Source: T1Sed10-7 sp040904745
GTDB lineage: Bacteria > Actinomycetota > Nitriliruptoria > Nitriliruptorales > Nitriliruptoraceae
Direction of reading: 5' to 3'
Assembly: GCA_040904745.1 (NCBI GenBank)
Contig: JBBDSW010000190.1
Coordinates: 1-64,000, forward strand
DNA: 64,000 nucleotides
Made by a program: the position numbers and the translations under genes. Under the pieces are notes generated by a model that worked only from the letters and a program-made list of their open reading frames with translations, did not search any database and was not told the origin of the DNA. How positions within the stretch are numbered: position 1 is the stretch's first letter; every line of letters begins with the position of its first letter. Shown here one piece after another: positions 1 to 8,551 of the stretch.

Positions 1-37
1 GGCTCTGAAGGCAGAACCTGACGAGGACGTCCTCGAG

Positions 38-1129
38 TTGGCCCCGCACTACTACGGCGGCCAGGCGGTCATCGAGGGCGTGATGATGCGCGGCTCCGAT
101 CGCTGGGCGGTCGCGGTGCGCCAGCCGGAGGGCGACATCTGGCTCGAGTGTCACCCCACCTCGACGCTGCCGAGGCGCAAGCCCTGGCTCAAGTGGCCGA
201 TGATCCGTGGCTGCTACGCGCTGGTGGACTCGCTGACGATCGGGATGAAGGCGCTCGGGATCTCGGCGACACGGTCGATGCCCGAGGACGAGGACGAGGA
301 GGAGCTCTCCAGCGCGGCGATGGGCGTCTCGATGCTGCTCGCCGGCCTGCTGTTCGTCGGGGTCTTCATCTTCCTCCCGTCGGCGAGCACCAAGGGCATC
401 GACGCGCTCATCGGCAACGTCATGGGCGACGGGCTGTGGTTCCACCTGGTCGAGTCCGCCATCCGGATCGTGATCTTCCTCGCCTACCTGTGGTCCATCT
501 CGCTGCTCTCCGACATCCGGCGGGTGTTCCAGTACCACGGGGCGGAACACAAGACCATCGCAGCGTGGGAACACGGCGAGGTGCTGGAGCCCGCCAACGT
601 CGACCGCTACTCGACGCTGCACGTGCGCTGCGGGACCAACTTCCTCATCCTGGTGATGCTGCTGGCCGTGGTGATCTACACCGCCGGTGGCCTGCTGGTG
701 CCGCCTCCGGAAGGCATCGCCTGGTGGGGGGCGGTCCTCTACCACGTGCTGCTTCGGATCGTGCTCCTGCCGGTCGTGGCCGGTGCGGCCTACGAGGGCC
801 TGCGCCTCGGGGCGGCCAAGGGGGACAACCTCCTGGTGCGGGCCATCATGAAGCCCGGTCTGTGGCTCCAGCTCATCACGACCAAGCCGCCCGACCAGGA
901 CCAGATCGAGGTCGCCATCCGCTCGTTCGAGGCCGTGGTGCCCGCCGAGAGCCGCACCGGCCGGGTCCCGACCACCCTGGACAGCACGGTCGTGCTGGCC
1001 CACGACAGCCTCGAGGTGGTGCTGGAATCGGCCGAGGTCCGCGTCGCCGACGCCGACGGCAAGGTCGCAAGCGACGACGTCGAGCCGCAGGCGGAGGGCG
1101 CGACCGCGGACCCCGATCGGGGCGCGTGA
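38..1129 (+). CDS. DUF1385 family membrane protein
   Basis: Conserved bacterial membrane protein of the DUF1385 (YqhQ-like) family; biochemical function unknown. The N-terminus carries the family signature GGQAVIEGVMMRG, and the middle has QYHGAEHKTI, which is the most conserved family block. Hydrophobic segments lie near residues 94-112, 135-158, 198-218 and 225-250, so it is a polytopic inner-membrane protein with an acidic C-terminal tail of about 60 residues. The TTG start at 38 has GAGGA 11 bases upstream, but the frame stays open to the window edge, so the true start could lie outside. It ends one base before prfA. In related actinobacteria this position follows rpmE. Confidence 0.85.
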   Translation: MAPHYYGGQAVIEGVMMRGSDRWAVAVRQPEGDIWLECHPTSTLPRRKPWLKWPMIRGCYALVDSLTIGMKALGISATRSMPEDEDEEELSSAAMGVSMLLAGLLFVGVFIFLPSASTKGIDALIGNVMGDGLWFHLVESAIRIVIFLAYLWSISLLSDIRRVFQYHGAEHKTIAAWEHGEVLEPANVDRYSTLHVRCGTNFLILVMLLAVVIYTAGGLLVPPPEGIAWWGAVLYHVLLRIVLLPVVAGAAYEGLRLGAAKGDNLLVRAIMKPGLWLQLITTKPPDQDQIEVAIRSFEAVVPAESRTGRVPTTLDSTVVLAHDSLEVVLESAEVRVADADGKVASDDVEPQAEGATADPDRGA

Positions 1130-1130
1130 G

Positions 1131-2222
1131 GTGTTCGAGAAGCTCGCGCAGCTCGAGGATCGGCACCAGGACCTCGAGGCACAGCTCGCCGATCCGGAGG
1201 TCGCCGCCGACGGGGAGCGCTATACGACGCTGGCCAAGCAGCACGCCGAGCTGAGCGAGGTCGTCGGCCTGTACCGCCGGTGGCGCGAGGTCGTCGCGGA
1301 CCTCGAGGCCGCCCGGGAGATGGCGGCCGAGTCCACCGGGGACGACGCGGCGGCGATGACGGCCGAAGCCGAGGAGCTCGCGGCCCGCCGCGACGCGCTG
1401 GCGGCTGAGCTGCAACTGGCCCTGGTCCCGAAGGACCCCAAGGACGACCGCGACGTCATCATGGAGATCCGCGCCGCCGCTGGTGGGGACGAGGCGGGGC
1501 TGTTCGCCGGTGAGCTCGAGGAGATGTACCAGCGCTACGCCCAACGGCAGGGGTGGAGGACGCGCGTGCTCGACCGCTCGCCACAGGGCATCGGCGGCAT
1601 CAAGGAGGCGATCGTGGAGATCATCGGTCGCGGTGCCTACGCCCACCTCAAGCACGAGTCGGGGGTGCACCGCGTCCAGCGGGTGCCGCAGACCGAGTCC
1701 CAGGGACGGATCCACACCTCGACCGCCTCGGTCGCCGTGCTGCCGGCCGCCGAGGAGATCGACGTCGAGGTGGACCCGGGCGACCTGCGCATCGACGTCT
1801 TCCGGTCCTCCGGCCCGGGTGGACAGAGCGTGAACACCACCGACTCCGCGGTGCGCATCACCCACCTGCCGACCGGCCTGGTGATCTCCTGCCAGGACGA
1901 GAAGTCCCAGCACCAGAACCGGGACAAGGCGCTCAGGATCCTGCGTGCGCGCCTGTTGCAGGCCGAGGAGGACCGTGCGGCCCAGGAGCGCGCCGATGCC
2001 CGCAAGGGCCAGATCGGCTCGGGCGACCGGTCGGAGAAGATCCGGACCTACAACATCCCGCAGTCGCGGATCACCGACCATCGCATCGGGCTGAGCGTCC
2101 ACGACGTCGAGGCGGTGCTCGACGGGGAGCTGGACGAGCTGGTCTCCGGCCTGCGCAGCGCCGAGCAGCAGGCGCGGCTCGAGGGGCTCGACGATGACCC
2201 GCACCCGACGCTGGGGGTCTGA
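1131..2222 (+). CDS. prfA: Peptide chain release factor 1
   Basis: Class I release factor that reads UAA/UAG and triggers peptidyl-tRNA hydrolysis on the ribosome. At 363 residues it has normal RF1 length. The catalytic GGQ is at residues 230-232 in SSGPGGQSVN, and the stop-recognition tripeptide region reads PQT at 186-188 within RVQRVPQTESQGRIHTS, which is RF1-like rather than the SPF of RF2. GTG start one base after the upstream stop; prmC, whose product methylates the GGQ glutamine, follows 5 bases later, so the two are probably co-transcribed. Confidence 0.97.
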   Translation: MFEKLAQLEDRHQDLEAQLADPEVAADGERYTTLAKQHAELSEVVGLYRRWREVVADLEAAREMAAESTGDDAAAMTAEAEELAARRDALAAELQLALVPKDPKDDRDVIMEIRAAAGGDEAGLFAGELEEMYQRYAQRQGWRTRVLDRSPQGIGGIKEAIVEIIGRGAYAHLKHESGVHRVQRVPQTESQGRIHTSTASVAVLPAAEEIDVEVDPGDLRIDVFRSSGPGGQSVNTTDSAVRITHLPTGLVISCQDEKSQHQNRDKALRILRARLLQAEEDRAAQERADARKGQIGSGDRSEKIRTYNIPQSRITDHRIGLSVHDVEAVLDGELDELVSGLRSAEQQARLEGLDDDPHPTLGV

Positions 2223-2227
2223 GGAGC

Positions 2228-3076
2228 ATGGACGTCGAGGTGGCTGAGCGCGACGTGCGGGGAGCGATCATCGGCCGTCTCGAGGCGGCCGGCGTGCCCG
2301 CTCCCGCGGCCGATGCCCGGTGGCTGCTGGCGCATGCGAACGCCGGCGGCACCCTCGATCACGACCAGCTCGAGGCCCTGGTGGTGCGGCGTGAGCACCA
2401 CGAGCCGCTCCAGCTCATCCTCGGCAGCTGGCCGTTTCGGACCGTGGAGCTGTCCCTGGACGCCGGCGTGTTCCTCCCGCGCCCCGAGACCGAGGTGGTC
2501 GCGGGTGTGGCGATCGACCACGCCCTGCGGCTCGGGCCGGGGGCGGTGGTGGCCGAGCCCTGCACCGGCAGCGGCGCGATCGCGTGCAGCCTGCTCGCCG
2601 AGGTCCCCGGGGTCCGCGTGATCGCCACCGACCTGGACCCCACGGCGGTGGCCCTCGCTCGGCGGAACCTCGCCACGGTCGACCCGCATGGGGACGCTCA
2701 GGTCCTGACCGGCGACCTCCTCGAACCGCTCCCGGCGGCCCTCCGAGGACACCTCGACGTCCTGGTCGCCAACCCCCCGTACCTGCCGTCGGACGAGCGG
2801 GGACAGCTGCCCCGCGAGGTCGTCGAGCACGATCCGCAGACGGCGCTGTTCGGCGGTGAGGACGGCCACGAGGTGGTCGATGCCCTGCTCGCTGCAGCGG
2901 CCGGTTGGCTGCGGCCGGGTGGCGTCGTGATCCTGGAACTGGACGAGCGGCGAGGAGCGGATGCCGTGGAGGTGGCCAGGAGGCTGGGGCTCGCCGAGGT
3001 GCAGCTCATCCCGGACCTCGCGGGGCGGGACCGAGCCATCGTGGCGAGCATCCCGGCGGTGCCCGTGTGCCCATAG
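2228..3076 (+). CDS. prmC: Release factor glutamine methyltransferase
   Basis: SAM-dependent N5-glutamine methyltransferase acting on the GGQ glutamine of release factors. Shows the SAM-binding motif AEPCTGSGAIACSLL near residues 100-114 and the family-defining NPPY in VANPPYLPSDERG near residue 180. An N-terminal helical substrate-binding domain precedes the Rossmann domain. Length of 282 is typical. ATG start with GAGGAG just upstream, 5 bases after prfA, the usual pairing with its substrate gene. The 3' end overlaps a candidate TAGGCT -10 for the next gene. Confidence 0.95.
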   Translation: MDVEVAERDVRGAIIGRLEAAGVPAPAADARWLLAHANAGGTLDHDQLEALVVRREHHEPLQLILGSWPFRTVELSLDAGVFLPRPETEVVAGVAIDHALRLGPGAVVAEPCTGSGAIACSLLAEVPGVRVIATDLDPTAVALARRNLATVDPHGDAQVLTGDLLEPLPAALRGHLDVLVANPPYLPSDERGQLPREVVEHDPQTALFGGEDGHEVVDALLAAAAGWLRPGGVVILELDERRGADAVEVARRLGLAEVQLIPDLAGRDRAIVASIPAVPVCP

Positions 3077-3079
3077 GCT
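3074..3079 (+). promoter_or_regulatory. Candidate -10 hexamer (TAGGCT) for tsaC
   Basis: TAGGCT at the very end of prmC, about 52 bases before the tsaC start. It matches the TANNNT form seen before several other genes here. No convincing -35 was found. Confidence 0.3.
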
Positions 3080-3131
3080 GGCGTGTGCGGTGCCCACCCA
3101 CCGCGGTGACGTGCGGTGAAGGAGGTCCCGG

Positions 3132-3896
3132 GTGAGCGAGGTGCTCGACGCCACCGGTGATGGGCGCGAGGCGGCGATCGCTCGGGCGGCCGAGCTGTTG
3201 CGTGGTGGGAAGCTCGTCGTCGTGCCGACCGACACCGTCTACGGCCTCGCGGCCGATGCGTTCGATGTCGATGCGACCACGGCGCTGTTCGCACTGAAGG
3301 GTCGCGACCGTTCCGTCCCGTTGCCCGTGCTGATCCGCACGCCGAAGCAGCTTGCCGGACTCGCGCGCAACGTGCCGCCGGCGGCCGACCACCTCGTCGC
3401 GGCGTTCTGGCCCGGGCCGATCACCCTCGTGCTGGAGGCACAGGACCGGCCGCGGTGGGATCTGGGGGAGACCGAGGGGACGATCTCGATCCGGATGCCG
3501 CTCGACGACGTCGCGCTCGAGGTGATCCGGTCGGTAGGGCCACTCGCGGTGACCTCTGCGGGGGCGTCGGTCGAAGCGCCGCCACGCACGGTCGCTGAAG
3601 CCGAGGAGGCGCTCGGCGACCGTGTCGATGCCTACCTCGACGCGGGGCCGCGGGGGGACGGTGTGCCATCGACGATCGTGGATCTGACGCGTTCCCGTCC
3701 GCACGTCCTGCGAGACGGGGTCGTGCCCACCGTGCTGGCGCTGGACGTCGCCGAGGGGCTCATCGATCCCGTCGACGCCGCGACGCAGCTCGCCGGAGGC
3801 CCGGGGGAGGGGTCCGGGGAGGGATCCGGGGAGCCGAGAGGTGACGGGCCGGAGGAGGTGGCCGGACCGGGACACGGCGGCGGCAGGGACGAGTAG
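3132..3896 (+). CDS. tsaC: Sua5/YciO/YrdC family L-threonylcarbamoyladenylate synthase
   Basis: Makes threonylcarbamoyl-AMP from threonine, bicarbonate and ATP for the t6A37 modification of ANN-decoding tRNAs. YrdC-fold features: VVVPTDTVYGLAADAF near residues 36-51 and ALKGRDRSVPLPVLI near 59-73. The usual S-x-N of the nucleotide pocket is replaced by VTSAGAS, with Gly at the Asn position. After about residue 210 there is a low-complexity Gly/Glu tail (repeated GEGS) not belonging to the catalytic fold. GTG start chosen for a GGAGG 6 bases upstream. The order prmC-tsaC matches hemK-Rv1301 in mycobacteria. Confidence 0.9.
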   Translation: MSEVLDATGDGREAAIARAAELLRGGKLVVVPTDTVYGLAADAFDVDATTALFALKGRDRSVPLPVLIRTPKQLAGLARNVPPAADHLVAAFWPGPITLVLEAQDRPRWDLGETEGTISIRMPLDDVALEVIRSVGPLAVTSAGASVEAPPRTVAEAEEALGDRVDAYLDAGPRGDGVPSTIVDLTRSRPHVLRDGVVPTVLALDVAEGLIDPVDAATQLAGGPGEGSGEGSGEPRGDGPEEVAGPGHGGGRDE

Positions 3897-3899
3897 CCT
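3894..3899 (+). promoter_or_regulatory. Candidate -10 hexamer (TAGCCT) for glyA
   Basis: TAGCCT overlaps the tsaC stop codon and lies about 57 bases before the chosen glyA start. It fits the recurrent TANNNT pattern; the region 17 bases upstream only weakly resembles a -35. Confidence 0.35.
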
Positions 3900-3956
3900 G
3901 GGGGCGCGCGTCCCGCCGGCGCGTGGACAACGCACACGCCGCCGATGGAGGCACAG

Positions 3957-5246
3957 GTGACGACGTTCTGGGGTCCTGACTTCGACCAGCTCCGCGACAC
4001 GGATCCGGAGGTGGCCGAGGGGTTGCTCGGTGAGCTCGATCGGCAACGGAGCGGTCTCCAGTTGATCGCCAGCGAGAACTTCGCGTCACCGGCGGTGCTG
4101 GCCGCGCAGGGCTCCGTCCTCACCAACAAGTACGCCGAGGGGTACCCCGGCCGGCGGTACTACGGCGGCTGCGAGGAGGTCATCGACCCGCTCGAGGAGC
4201 TGGCCATCGACCGCGCCAAGCGGCTGTTCGGCGCGGATCACGCGAACGTCCAGCCGCACTCGGGTGCTTCGGCCAACATCGCGGCCTACTTCGCGACCGT
4301 CGCACCGGGGGACAAGGTGCTCGCGATGTCCCTGCCGCACGGCGGGCATCTCACGCACGGCATGTCGCTCAACTTCTCCGGCAAGTGGTTCGACGTCGTC
4401 TCCTACGGGGTCCGCGAGGACACCGAGGTCATCGACATGGACCAGGTGCGGTCGCTGGCCCTCGAACACCGCCCGAAGCTCATCATCGCCGGATGGTCCG
4501 CCTACTCGCGTCAGCTCGACTTCGAGGCGTTCCGCGCCATCGCCGACGAGGTCGACGCCGTGCTGCTGTGCGACGCGGCCCACTTCATCGGGCTGGTCGC
4601 CGGCGGTGTGCACACGAACCCGGTGCCCTACTGCGACATCGTCACCTTCACCACCCACAAGACCCTGCGTGGTCCGCGAGGCGCCATCATCCTGGCGAAC
4701 GAGCGCTGGGCGAAGGCGATCGACAAGGCGGTGTTCCCCGGGACGCAGGGTGGCCCGCTGGAGCACGTCATCGCGGCCAAGGCCGTGGCGCTGAAGGAGG
4801 CCATGGAGCCCTCGTTCAAGACCTACGCACAGCGGATCCTCGACGACATCCGGGCGCTGGCCGTGGGGCTCGCCGACCGTGGCCACCGCATCATCTCCGG
4901 AGGCACCGACACGCATCTGCTGCTGGCCGACGTCACGGGCAAGGGGTTGACCGGTGCGGAGGCCGAGGCGCGCTGCGATGCCGCCGGCATCGTGCTGAAC
5001 AAGAACGCGATCCCCTTCGACCAGCACCCGCCGGCGGTGGCCTCCGGCATCCGTGTCGGGACCTCCGGTGTCGCCACCCAGGGCATGGGGCCGGACGAGT
5101 TGACGCAGGTGGCTGCGCTCATCGACACGGCGCTGACCGGGACCGACGACGATCGCACCCGGGTGCGTGGCGAGGTCCGTGACCTCGTCTCGCGGTTCCC
5201 GGCCTACCCCGAGGCGGGCCCGTTGCCACCGGACGGGGGCGCCTGA
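3957..5246 (+). CDS. glyA: Serine hydroxymethyltransferase
   Basis: PLP enzyme interconverting serine plus tetrahydrofolate with glycine plus 5,10-methylene-THF. Schiff-base lysine is K235 in FTTHKTLRGPRGA; the PLP/substrate-site blocks SENFAS, GGYYGG-like RRYYGGCEEV and DAAHFIGLVAGG are present. 429 residues from this start. I chose GTG 3957 because GGAGG (3947-3951) lies 5 bases upstream; an in-frame ATG at 3945 would add four residues but has no ribosome site. The gene sits inside the otherwise mycobacterium-like prfA-atp gene string and is followed one base later by wecA. Confidence 0.95.
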   Translation: MTTFWGPDFDQLRDTDPEVAEGLLGELDRQRSGLQLIASENFASPAVLAAQGSVLTNKYAEGYPGRRYYGGCEEVIDPLEELAIDRAKRLFGADHANVQPHSGASANIAAYFATVAPGDKVLAMSLPHGGHLTHGMSLNFSGKWFDVVSYGVREDTEVIDMDQVRSLALEHRPKLIIAGWSAYSRQLDFEAFRAIADEVDAVLLCDAAHFIGLVAGGVHTNPVPYCDIVTFTTHKTLRGPRGAIILANERWAKAIDKAVFPGTQGGPLEHVIAAKAVALKEAMEPSFKTYAQRILDDIRALAVGLADRGHRIISGGTDTHLLLADVTGKGLTGAEAEARCDAAGIVLNKNAIPFDQHPPAVASGIRVGTSGVATQGMGPDELTQVAALIDTALTGTDDDRTRVRGEVRDLVSRFPAYPEAGPLPPDGGA

Positions 5247-5247
5247 G

Positions 5248-6405
5248 ATGCTCGCGCATCTGGTCGTCGCCCTGGTCGCTGCGGTCGTCACCGCGGTGGC
5301 CTGCCCGGTGGCGGCTCGACTGGCGCGAGGCGCCGATGCCATGGCCCACCCGCCGGACACCGGGCAGGAGCGACCACCTCCGCGGGTTCCGACCCTCGGA
5401 GGGATCGCGATGGCGCTCGGTGTGCTCGCCGCGCTCGGGACCGCCTCCCTGCTCCCGAGCTTCGGCCCCCTGTTCACGACGACCTCCGAGCCGATCGCGC
5501 TGCTCGCCGGCGTGCTCGTCATCGTCGCGATCGGGATCGTGGACGACCTGCGTTCTCTCCCGCCCACGGTCAAGCTCGCGGGTCAGATCGTGGCGGCACT
5601 CGGCGTGGTCGTCTTCGGTGTCCAATTGGTGCACTTCTGGATCCCGGGCCTCGAGGTGATCGTGTTGTCCCGGGACCTCGGGCTCCCGCTGACCGTGCTC
5701 GCGTTGGTCGCCATGATCAACGCGGTGAACCTGATCGACGGCTTGGACGGGCTCGCCGCCGGGGTCTCGACGATCGCCGCCGTGGCCTTCTTCCTGTTCG
5801 CCGTGCGCAGCCAGCCGAGCGGGCTGGTCGATGCCGTGCCCACCTCGGCGACGCTGGTCGTCGCCCTGGTAGCGGGCGCCAGCCTGGGGTTCCTGATCCA
5901 CAACTGGCATCCGGCCCGGCTCTACATGGGTGACACCGGGTCGATGTTGCTCGGTCTGCTGCTCGGCGTCGCGGGCGTGTCATACGTCGGCCGCACCACC
6001 GCTCCCTCCAACGCGGACTTCTACGGCGCGATCCCGCTGCTCGTGCCCGTGCTGGTGCTCGCCGTCCCGTTCGCGGACACGGCCTTCGCCGTCGTCAGAC
6101 GCCTCGTCAGGCGTCGACCCGTCACGGGCGGCGACCTCGGACACCTCCACCACCTGCTGTTGGCGTTCGGTCACTCCCACCGGCGCGCCGTGCTGATCCT
6201 CTACTACTGGTCCGCCGTGCTCGCGTTCGGCTCGGTCGCTCCGTCGTTCCTGCCCCTGGGGGAACTGGTGCCCTGGATGGCGGTCGCCGGCGCGATCGGG
6301 GTGGTCCTCACCGTGCTCGGCACCCGCGTGGGCACGCCGGAAGCCAGCGGGCAGGAGCGGAGCGAGGTCGCCGAGGTGCCGGGACGCTCGGTCGGCGACC
6401 CCTGA
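5248..6405 (+). CDS. wecA: Undecaprenyl-phosphate GlcNAc-1-phosphate transferase family protein (WecA/Rfe)
   Basis: Polytopic membrane glycosyl-1-phosphate transferase of the MraY/WecA family, attaching a sugar 1-phosphate (probably GlcNAc-1-P) to a polyprenyl phosphate carrier at the cytoplasmic membrane to start a cell-wall polymer. Shows the acidic motif IVDDL (about residue 98), NAVNLIDGLDGLAAG (about 158-172) and the C-terminal HLHHLLLAFGHSHRRA loop, plus about ten hydrophobic helices. ATG at 5248 begins one base after the glyA stop. Its position before the ATP synthase genes matches rfe (Rv1302) in M. tuberculosis. Confidence 0.9.
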   Translation: MLAHLVVALVAAVVTAVACPVAARLARGADAMAHPPDTGQERPPPRVPTLGGIAMALGVLAALGTASLLPSFGPLFTTTSEPIALLAGVLVIVAIGIVDDLRSLPPTVKLAGQIVAALGVVVFGVQLVHFWIPGLEVIVLSRDLGLPLTVLALVAMINAVNLIDGLDGLAAGVSTIAAVAFFLFAVRSQPSGLVDAVPTSATLVVALVAGASLGFLIHNWHPARLYMGDTGSMLLGLLLGVAGVSYVGRTTAPSNADFYGAIPLLVPVLVLAVPFADTAFAVVRRLVRRRPVTGGDLGHLHHLLLAFGHSHRRAVLILYYWSAVLAFGSVAPSFLPLGELVPWMAVAGAIGVVLTVLGTRVGTPEASGQERSEVAEVPGRSVGDP

Positions 6406-6467
6406 GTCCGGCAAGCTCCGGATGACGTTCGCACCGTGCACGGCACGCCTGCCTGCCCGTGGTCCCT

Positions 6468-6497
6468 TTGGCGCTCCCAGACCCACCTTGCTAGCGT
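6468..6497 (+). promoter_or_regulatory. Candidate promoter of the ATP synthase operon
   Basis: TTGGCG at 6468-6473, an 18-base spacer, then TAGCGT at 6492-6497, in the 217-base stretch between wecA and the first atp gene. That stretch holds no other gene; only a 5-bp inverted repeat (6407-6422) follows the wecA stop. The predicted leader is about 120 bases. Confidence 0.45.
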
Positions 6498-6622
6498 CCG
6501 CGCCCGGATGCGGCCGGTGGTGATGTTCCGCTGGTCCCCGCACCCGTTCAAACCGGCCGCACGCGCTCATGCCACGGACCCGACGGCGCGTCGGTTGCGA
6601 TCTCGACCAGGGAGCCCCCTCC

Positions 6623-7173
6623 ATGTCGCCTGCCGGAAGCTCCACGCCCGCGGTCGCCCGCCGCGCGGTCACGGGAGCGGCTGCGGCGCTTCGTGCGGAC
6701 GCGGAGCCGCAGGGGACCCAGGGGAACCCGGAGCCGACGGGGAACCCGGAGCNNNNNNNNNNNNNNNNNNNNNNNNNNNNNNNNNNNNNNNNNNNNNNNN
6801 NNNNNNNNNNNNNNNNNNNNNNNNNNNNNNNNNNNNNNNNNNNNNNNNNNNNGACGCGGAGCCGCAGGGGACCCAGGGGAACCCGGAGCCGACGGGGAAC
6901 CCGGAGCTGTGGCGGGGGATCGACCAGGCACACATCATGGGCGTCGAGTTGATCGTCGCGGTGCTGCTCTGGAGCGGGATCGGGTACCTGATCGACGGGT
7001 GGCTCGGCTCGATGCCCTGGTTCACCGTGTTCGGTGCCCTACTCGGCAACGTCGCCGGCCTCTACCTGATCTACCTCCGGAGCCAGCGGATCGACGCGCT
7101 GGCGAGCGCTCCGATCGCTCCAGCCGAAAGCGATCAGGCGTCGGGACCGGGAGGCCACGTCCGTGGTTCCTGA
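6623..7173 (+). CDS. AtpZ/AtpI-type ATP synthase accessory membrane protein (interrupted by N gap)
   Basis: Small two-helix protein heading the ATP synthase operon, the position of Rv1303 in mycobacteria; such proteins assist Fo assembly or Mg/Ca uptake. After the gap it reads IDQAHIMGVELIVAV, then two membrane helices (about GVELIVAVLLWSGIGYLIDGW and WFTVFGALLGNVAGLYLIYL). ATG 6623 has GGGAG 8 bases upstream. The sequence is broken by 100 N; deleting the N run and one flanking 55-base copy joins both halves in frame to 131 residues. The N-terminal part is hydrophilic with a GNPE repeat. The stop overlaps the next start by 11 bases. Confidence 0.75.
6698..6752. repeat. 55-base sequence duplicated across gap 1 (copy 1)
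   Basis: Identical to 6853-6907 on the other side of the N run. Contains a 14-base direct repeat (ggggaacccggagc twice). Best explained as the shared k-mer end of two adjoining contigs; a true tandem repeat of unknown copy number is the alternative. Confidence 0.9.
6753..6852. other. Assembly gap 1 (100 N)
   Basis: Exactly 100 N inside the atpZ-like gene, bordered by identical 55-base copies (6698-6752 and 6853-6907). Collapse of 155 bases restores one frame. Confidence 0.98.
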
Positions 7174-7642
7174 CCCCCTCCCCGCCGGCGTCCGCACGGC
7201 TCGACCAGGCATGGCAGAGCGCCGCCTCGTCGTCGGCGCCGTGGCCACGTTGGCCCTGCTGTCGGTCCCCGTGACTGCCGTCGCGTGGGCCCTGATCGGG
7301 CCCGCCGCTGCCCTGAGTGCCCTGATCGGTCTGGGCTTCGTGCTGGTGCTGTTCGGCGCCTCCGCGGGGCTCCTGGCCTGGGTCGCCTCCCGCGAGGCCG
7401 GGAGCGGTGTCTGGGTCCTGACCGGCGGCGTCGCCATCCGGCTCCCGCTCTACATCCTCGCGCTCACCCTGCTCAGCCGGGTGCCCTGGGTCCACGGTCG
7501 CAGCCTCGCGGTGGCGACCGCGATCGCGATCGTGGTGACCCTGGCCGCGGAACTGCGCTTGATCGCGCGCACACCACGCCTGTTCTGGGTCGACGCCACG
7601 GCCACACGGCCGTCGGCGCCCGCGAACGACACACGGAGCTGA
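7163..7642 (+). CDS. atpI: ATP synthase subunit I-like membrane protein
   Basis: Four-helix hydrophobic protein of 159 residues in the position of AtpI, which guides assembly of the c-ring in other bacteria. Hydrophobic segments lie near residues 22-46, 49-74, 82-105 and 112-130. Sequence conservation in this family is low, so the call rests on topology and position between the atpZ-like gene and atpB. GTG 7163 overlaps the upstream stop by 11 bases; ATG 7211 is an alternative start giving 143 residues. Followed 5 bases later by atpB. Confidence 0.65.
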   Translation: MVPDPLPAGVRTARPGMAERRLVVGAVATLALLSVPVTAVAWALIGPAAALSALIGLGFVLVLFGASAGLLAWVASREAGSGVWVLTGGVAIRLPLYILALTLLSRVPWVHGRSLAVATAIAIVVTLAAELRLIARTPRLFWVDATATRPSAPANDTRS

Positions 7643-7647
7643 CCGCC

Positions 7648-8454
7648 GTGATCAACGTCCTAGCCGCAGCCGAATGGGGTGGTGAGTTCGAGGGGGTCCT
7701 CGACCCCATCAACTCCCTGTTCGACTTCCCGCCCATCTTCGAGTTCGGGCTGTTCGGCCTCGACCTCTCGATCAACCGAACGGTGCTGATCGCCTGGTTC
7801 ATGATGGCGCTGGTGGGTGGGATCTTCGCGCTCGCCGTGCGGTCCCCCCAGGTGGTACCGGGCAAGCTGCAGGCGTTCGCCGAGATGGTCGTGGACTTCA
7901 TCCGCACGATCGCCTCGGAGATCATCGGACCCCGGGGAACGCGGTTCGTTCCCCTGCTCACGACCATCTTCGTCGGGATCTTCGCGCTGAACATCGCGAA
8001 GATCACCCCGTTCCTGATGCTGCCACCGACGTCGCGGATCGCCTGGCCGCTGTTCCTGGCCGCGATCTCCTGGCTCGTCTTCGTCGGCGTGGGGATCAAG
8101 GAGCACGGGTTCGTCGGCTACCTCGGCAGCATCCTCTTCCCGCCGGGGGTCCCGAAGCCGCTCTACGTGATCCTCACCCCGATCGAGTTCCTCTCGAACC
8201 TGGTCCTCCGACCGTTCACGCTGGCGGTGCGGTTGTTCGCGAACATGGTGGCCGGACACATCCTCGTGGTCATCACCCTCGTCACGATCCACGTCTTCCT
8301 CCCCTCCATGCCGGTCGGCTGGATGGTGGGGGTATTCGGACTGGTCGCCGCGCCGATCGTGTTCGGCTTCGAGCTGTTCATCATCGGCCTGCAGGCCTAC
8401 ATCTTCACCATGCTGACGGCCGTCTACATCAGCTCCTCGCTCGAAGGGCACTGA
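7648..8454 (+). CDS. atpB: ATP synthase Fo subunit a
   Basis: Membrane stator subunit forming the proton half-channels against the c-ring. The hallmark helix contains LRPFTLAVRLFANM (about residues 188-201) with the essential arginine in RLFANM, followed by AGHILVVI and a final helix FELFIIGLQAYIFTML carrying the conserved Glu and Gln. 268 residues. GTG 7648 chosen for GGAG 9 bases upstream. Nearly contiguous with the atpI-like gene; a 97-base gap precedes atpE. Confidence 0.95.
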   Translation: MINVLAAAEWGGEFEGVLDPINSLFDFPPIFEFGLFGLDLSINRTVLIAWFMMALVGGIFALAVRSPQVVPGKLQAFAEMVVDFIRTIASEIIGPRGTRFVPLLTTIFVGIFALNIAKITPFLMLPPTSRIAWPLFLAAISWLVFVGVGIKEHGFVGYLGSILFPPGVPKPLYVILTPIEFLSNLVLRPFTLAVRLFANMVAGHILVVITLVTIHVFLPSMPVGWMVGVFGLVAAPIVFGFELFIIGLQAYIFTMLTAVYISSSLEGH

Positions 8455-8551
8455 CCACCGCCCCCGACGCAGCACGGCACGCCCCCTACGTCCCTGGAAC
8501 CACCCGACGCAGAACCGCGGCACCACAGGTGCCGCTCCCAGGAGGGAACAC

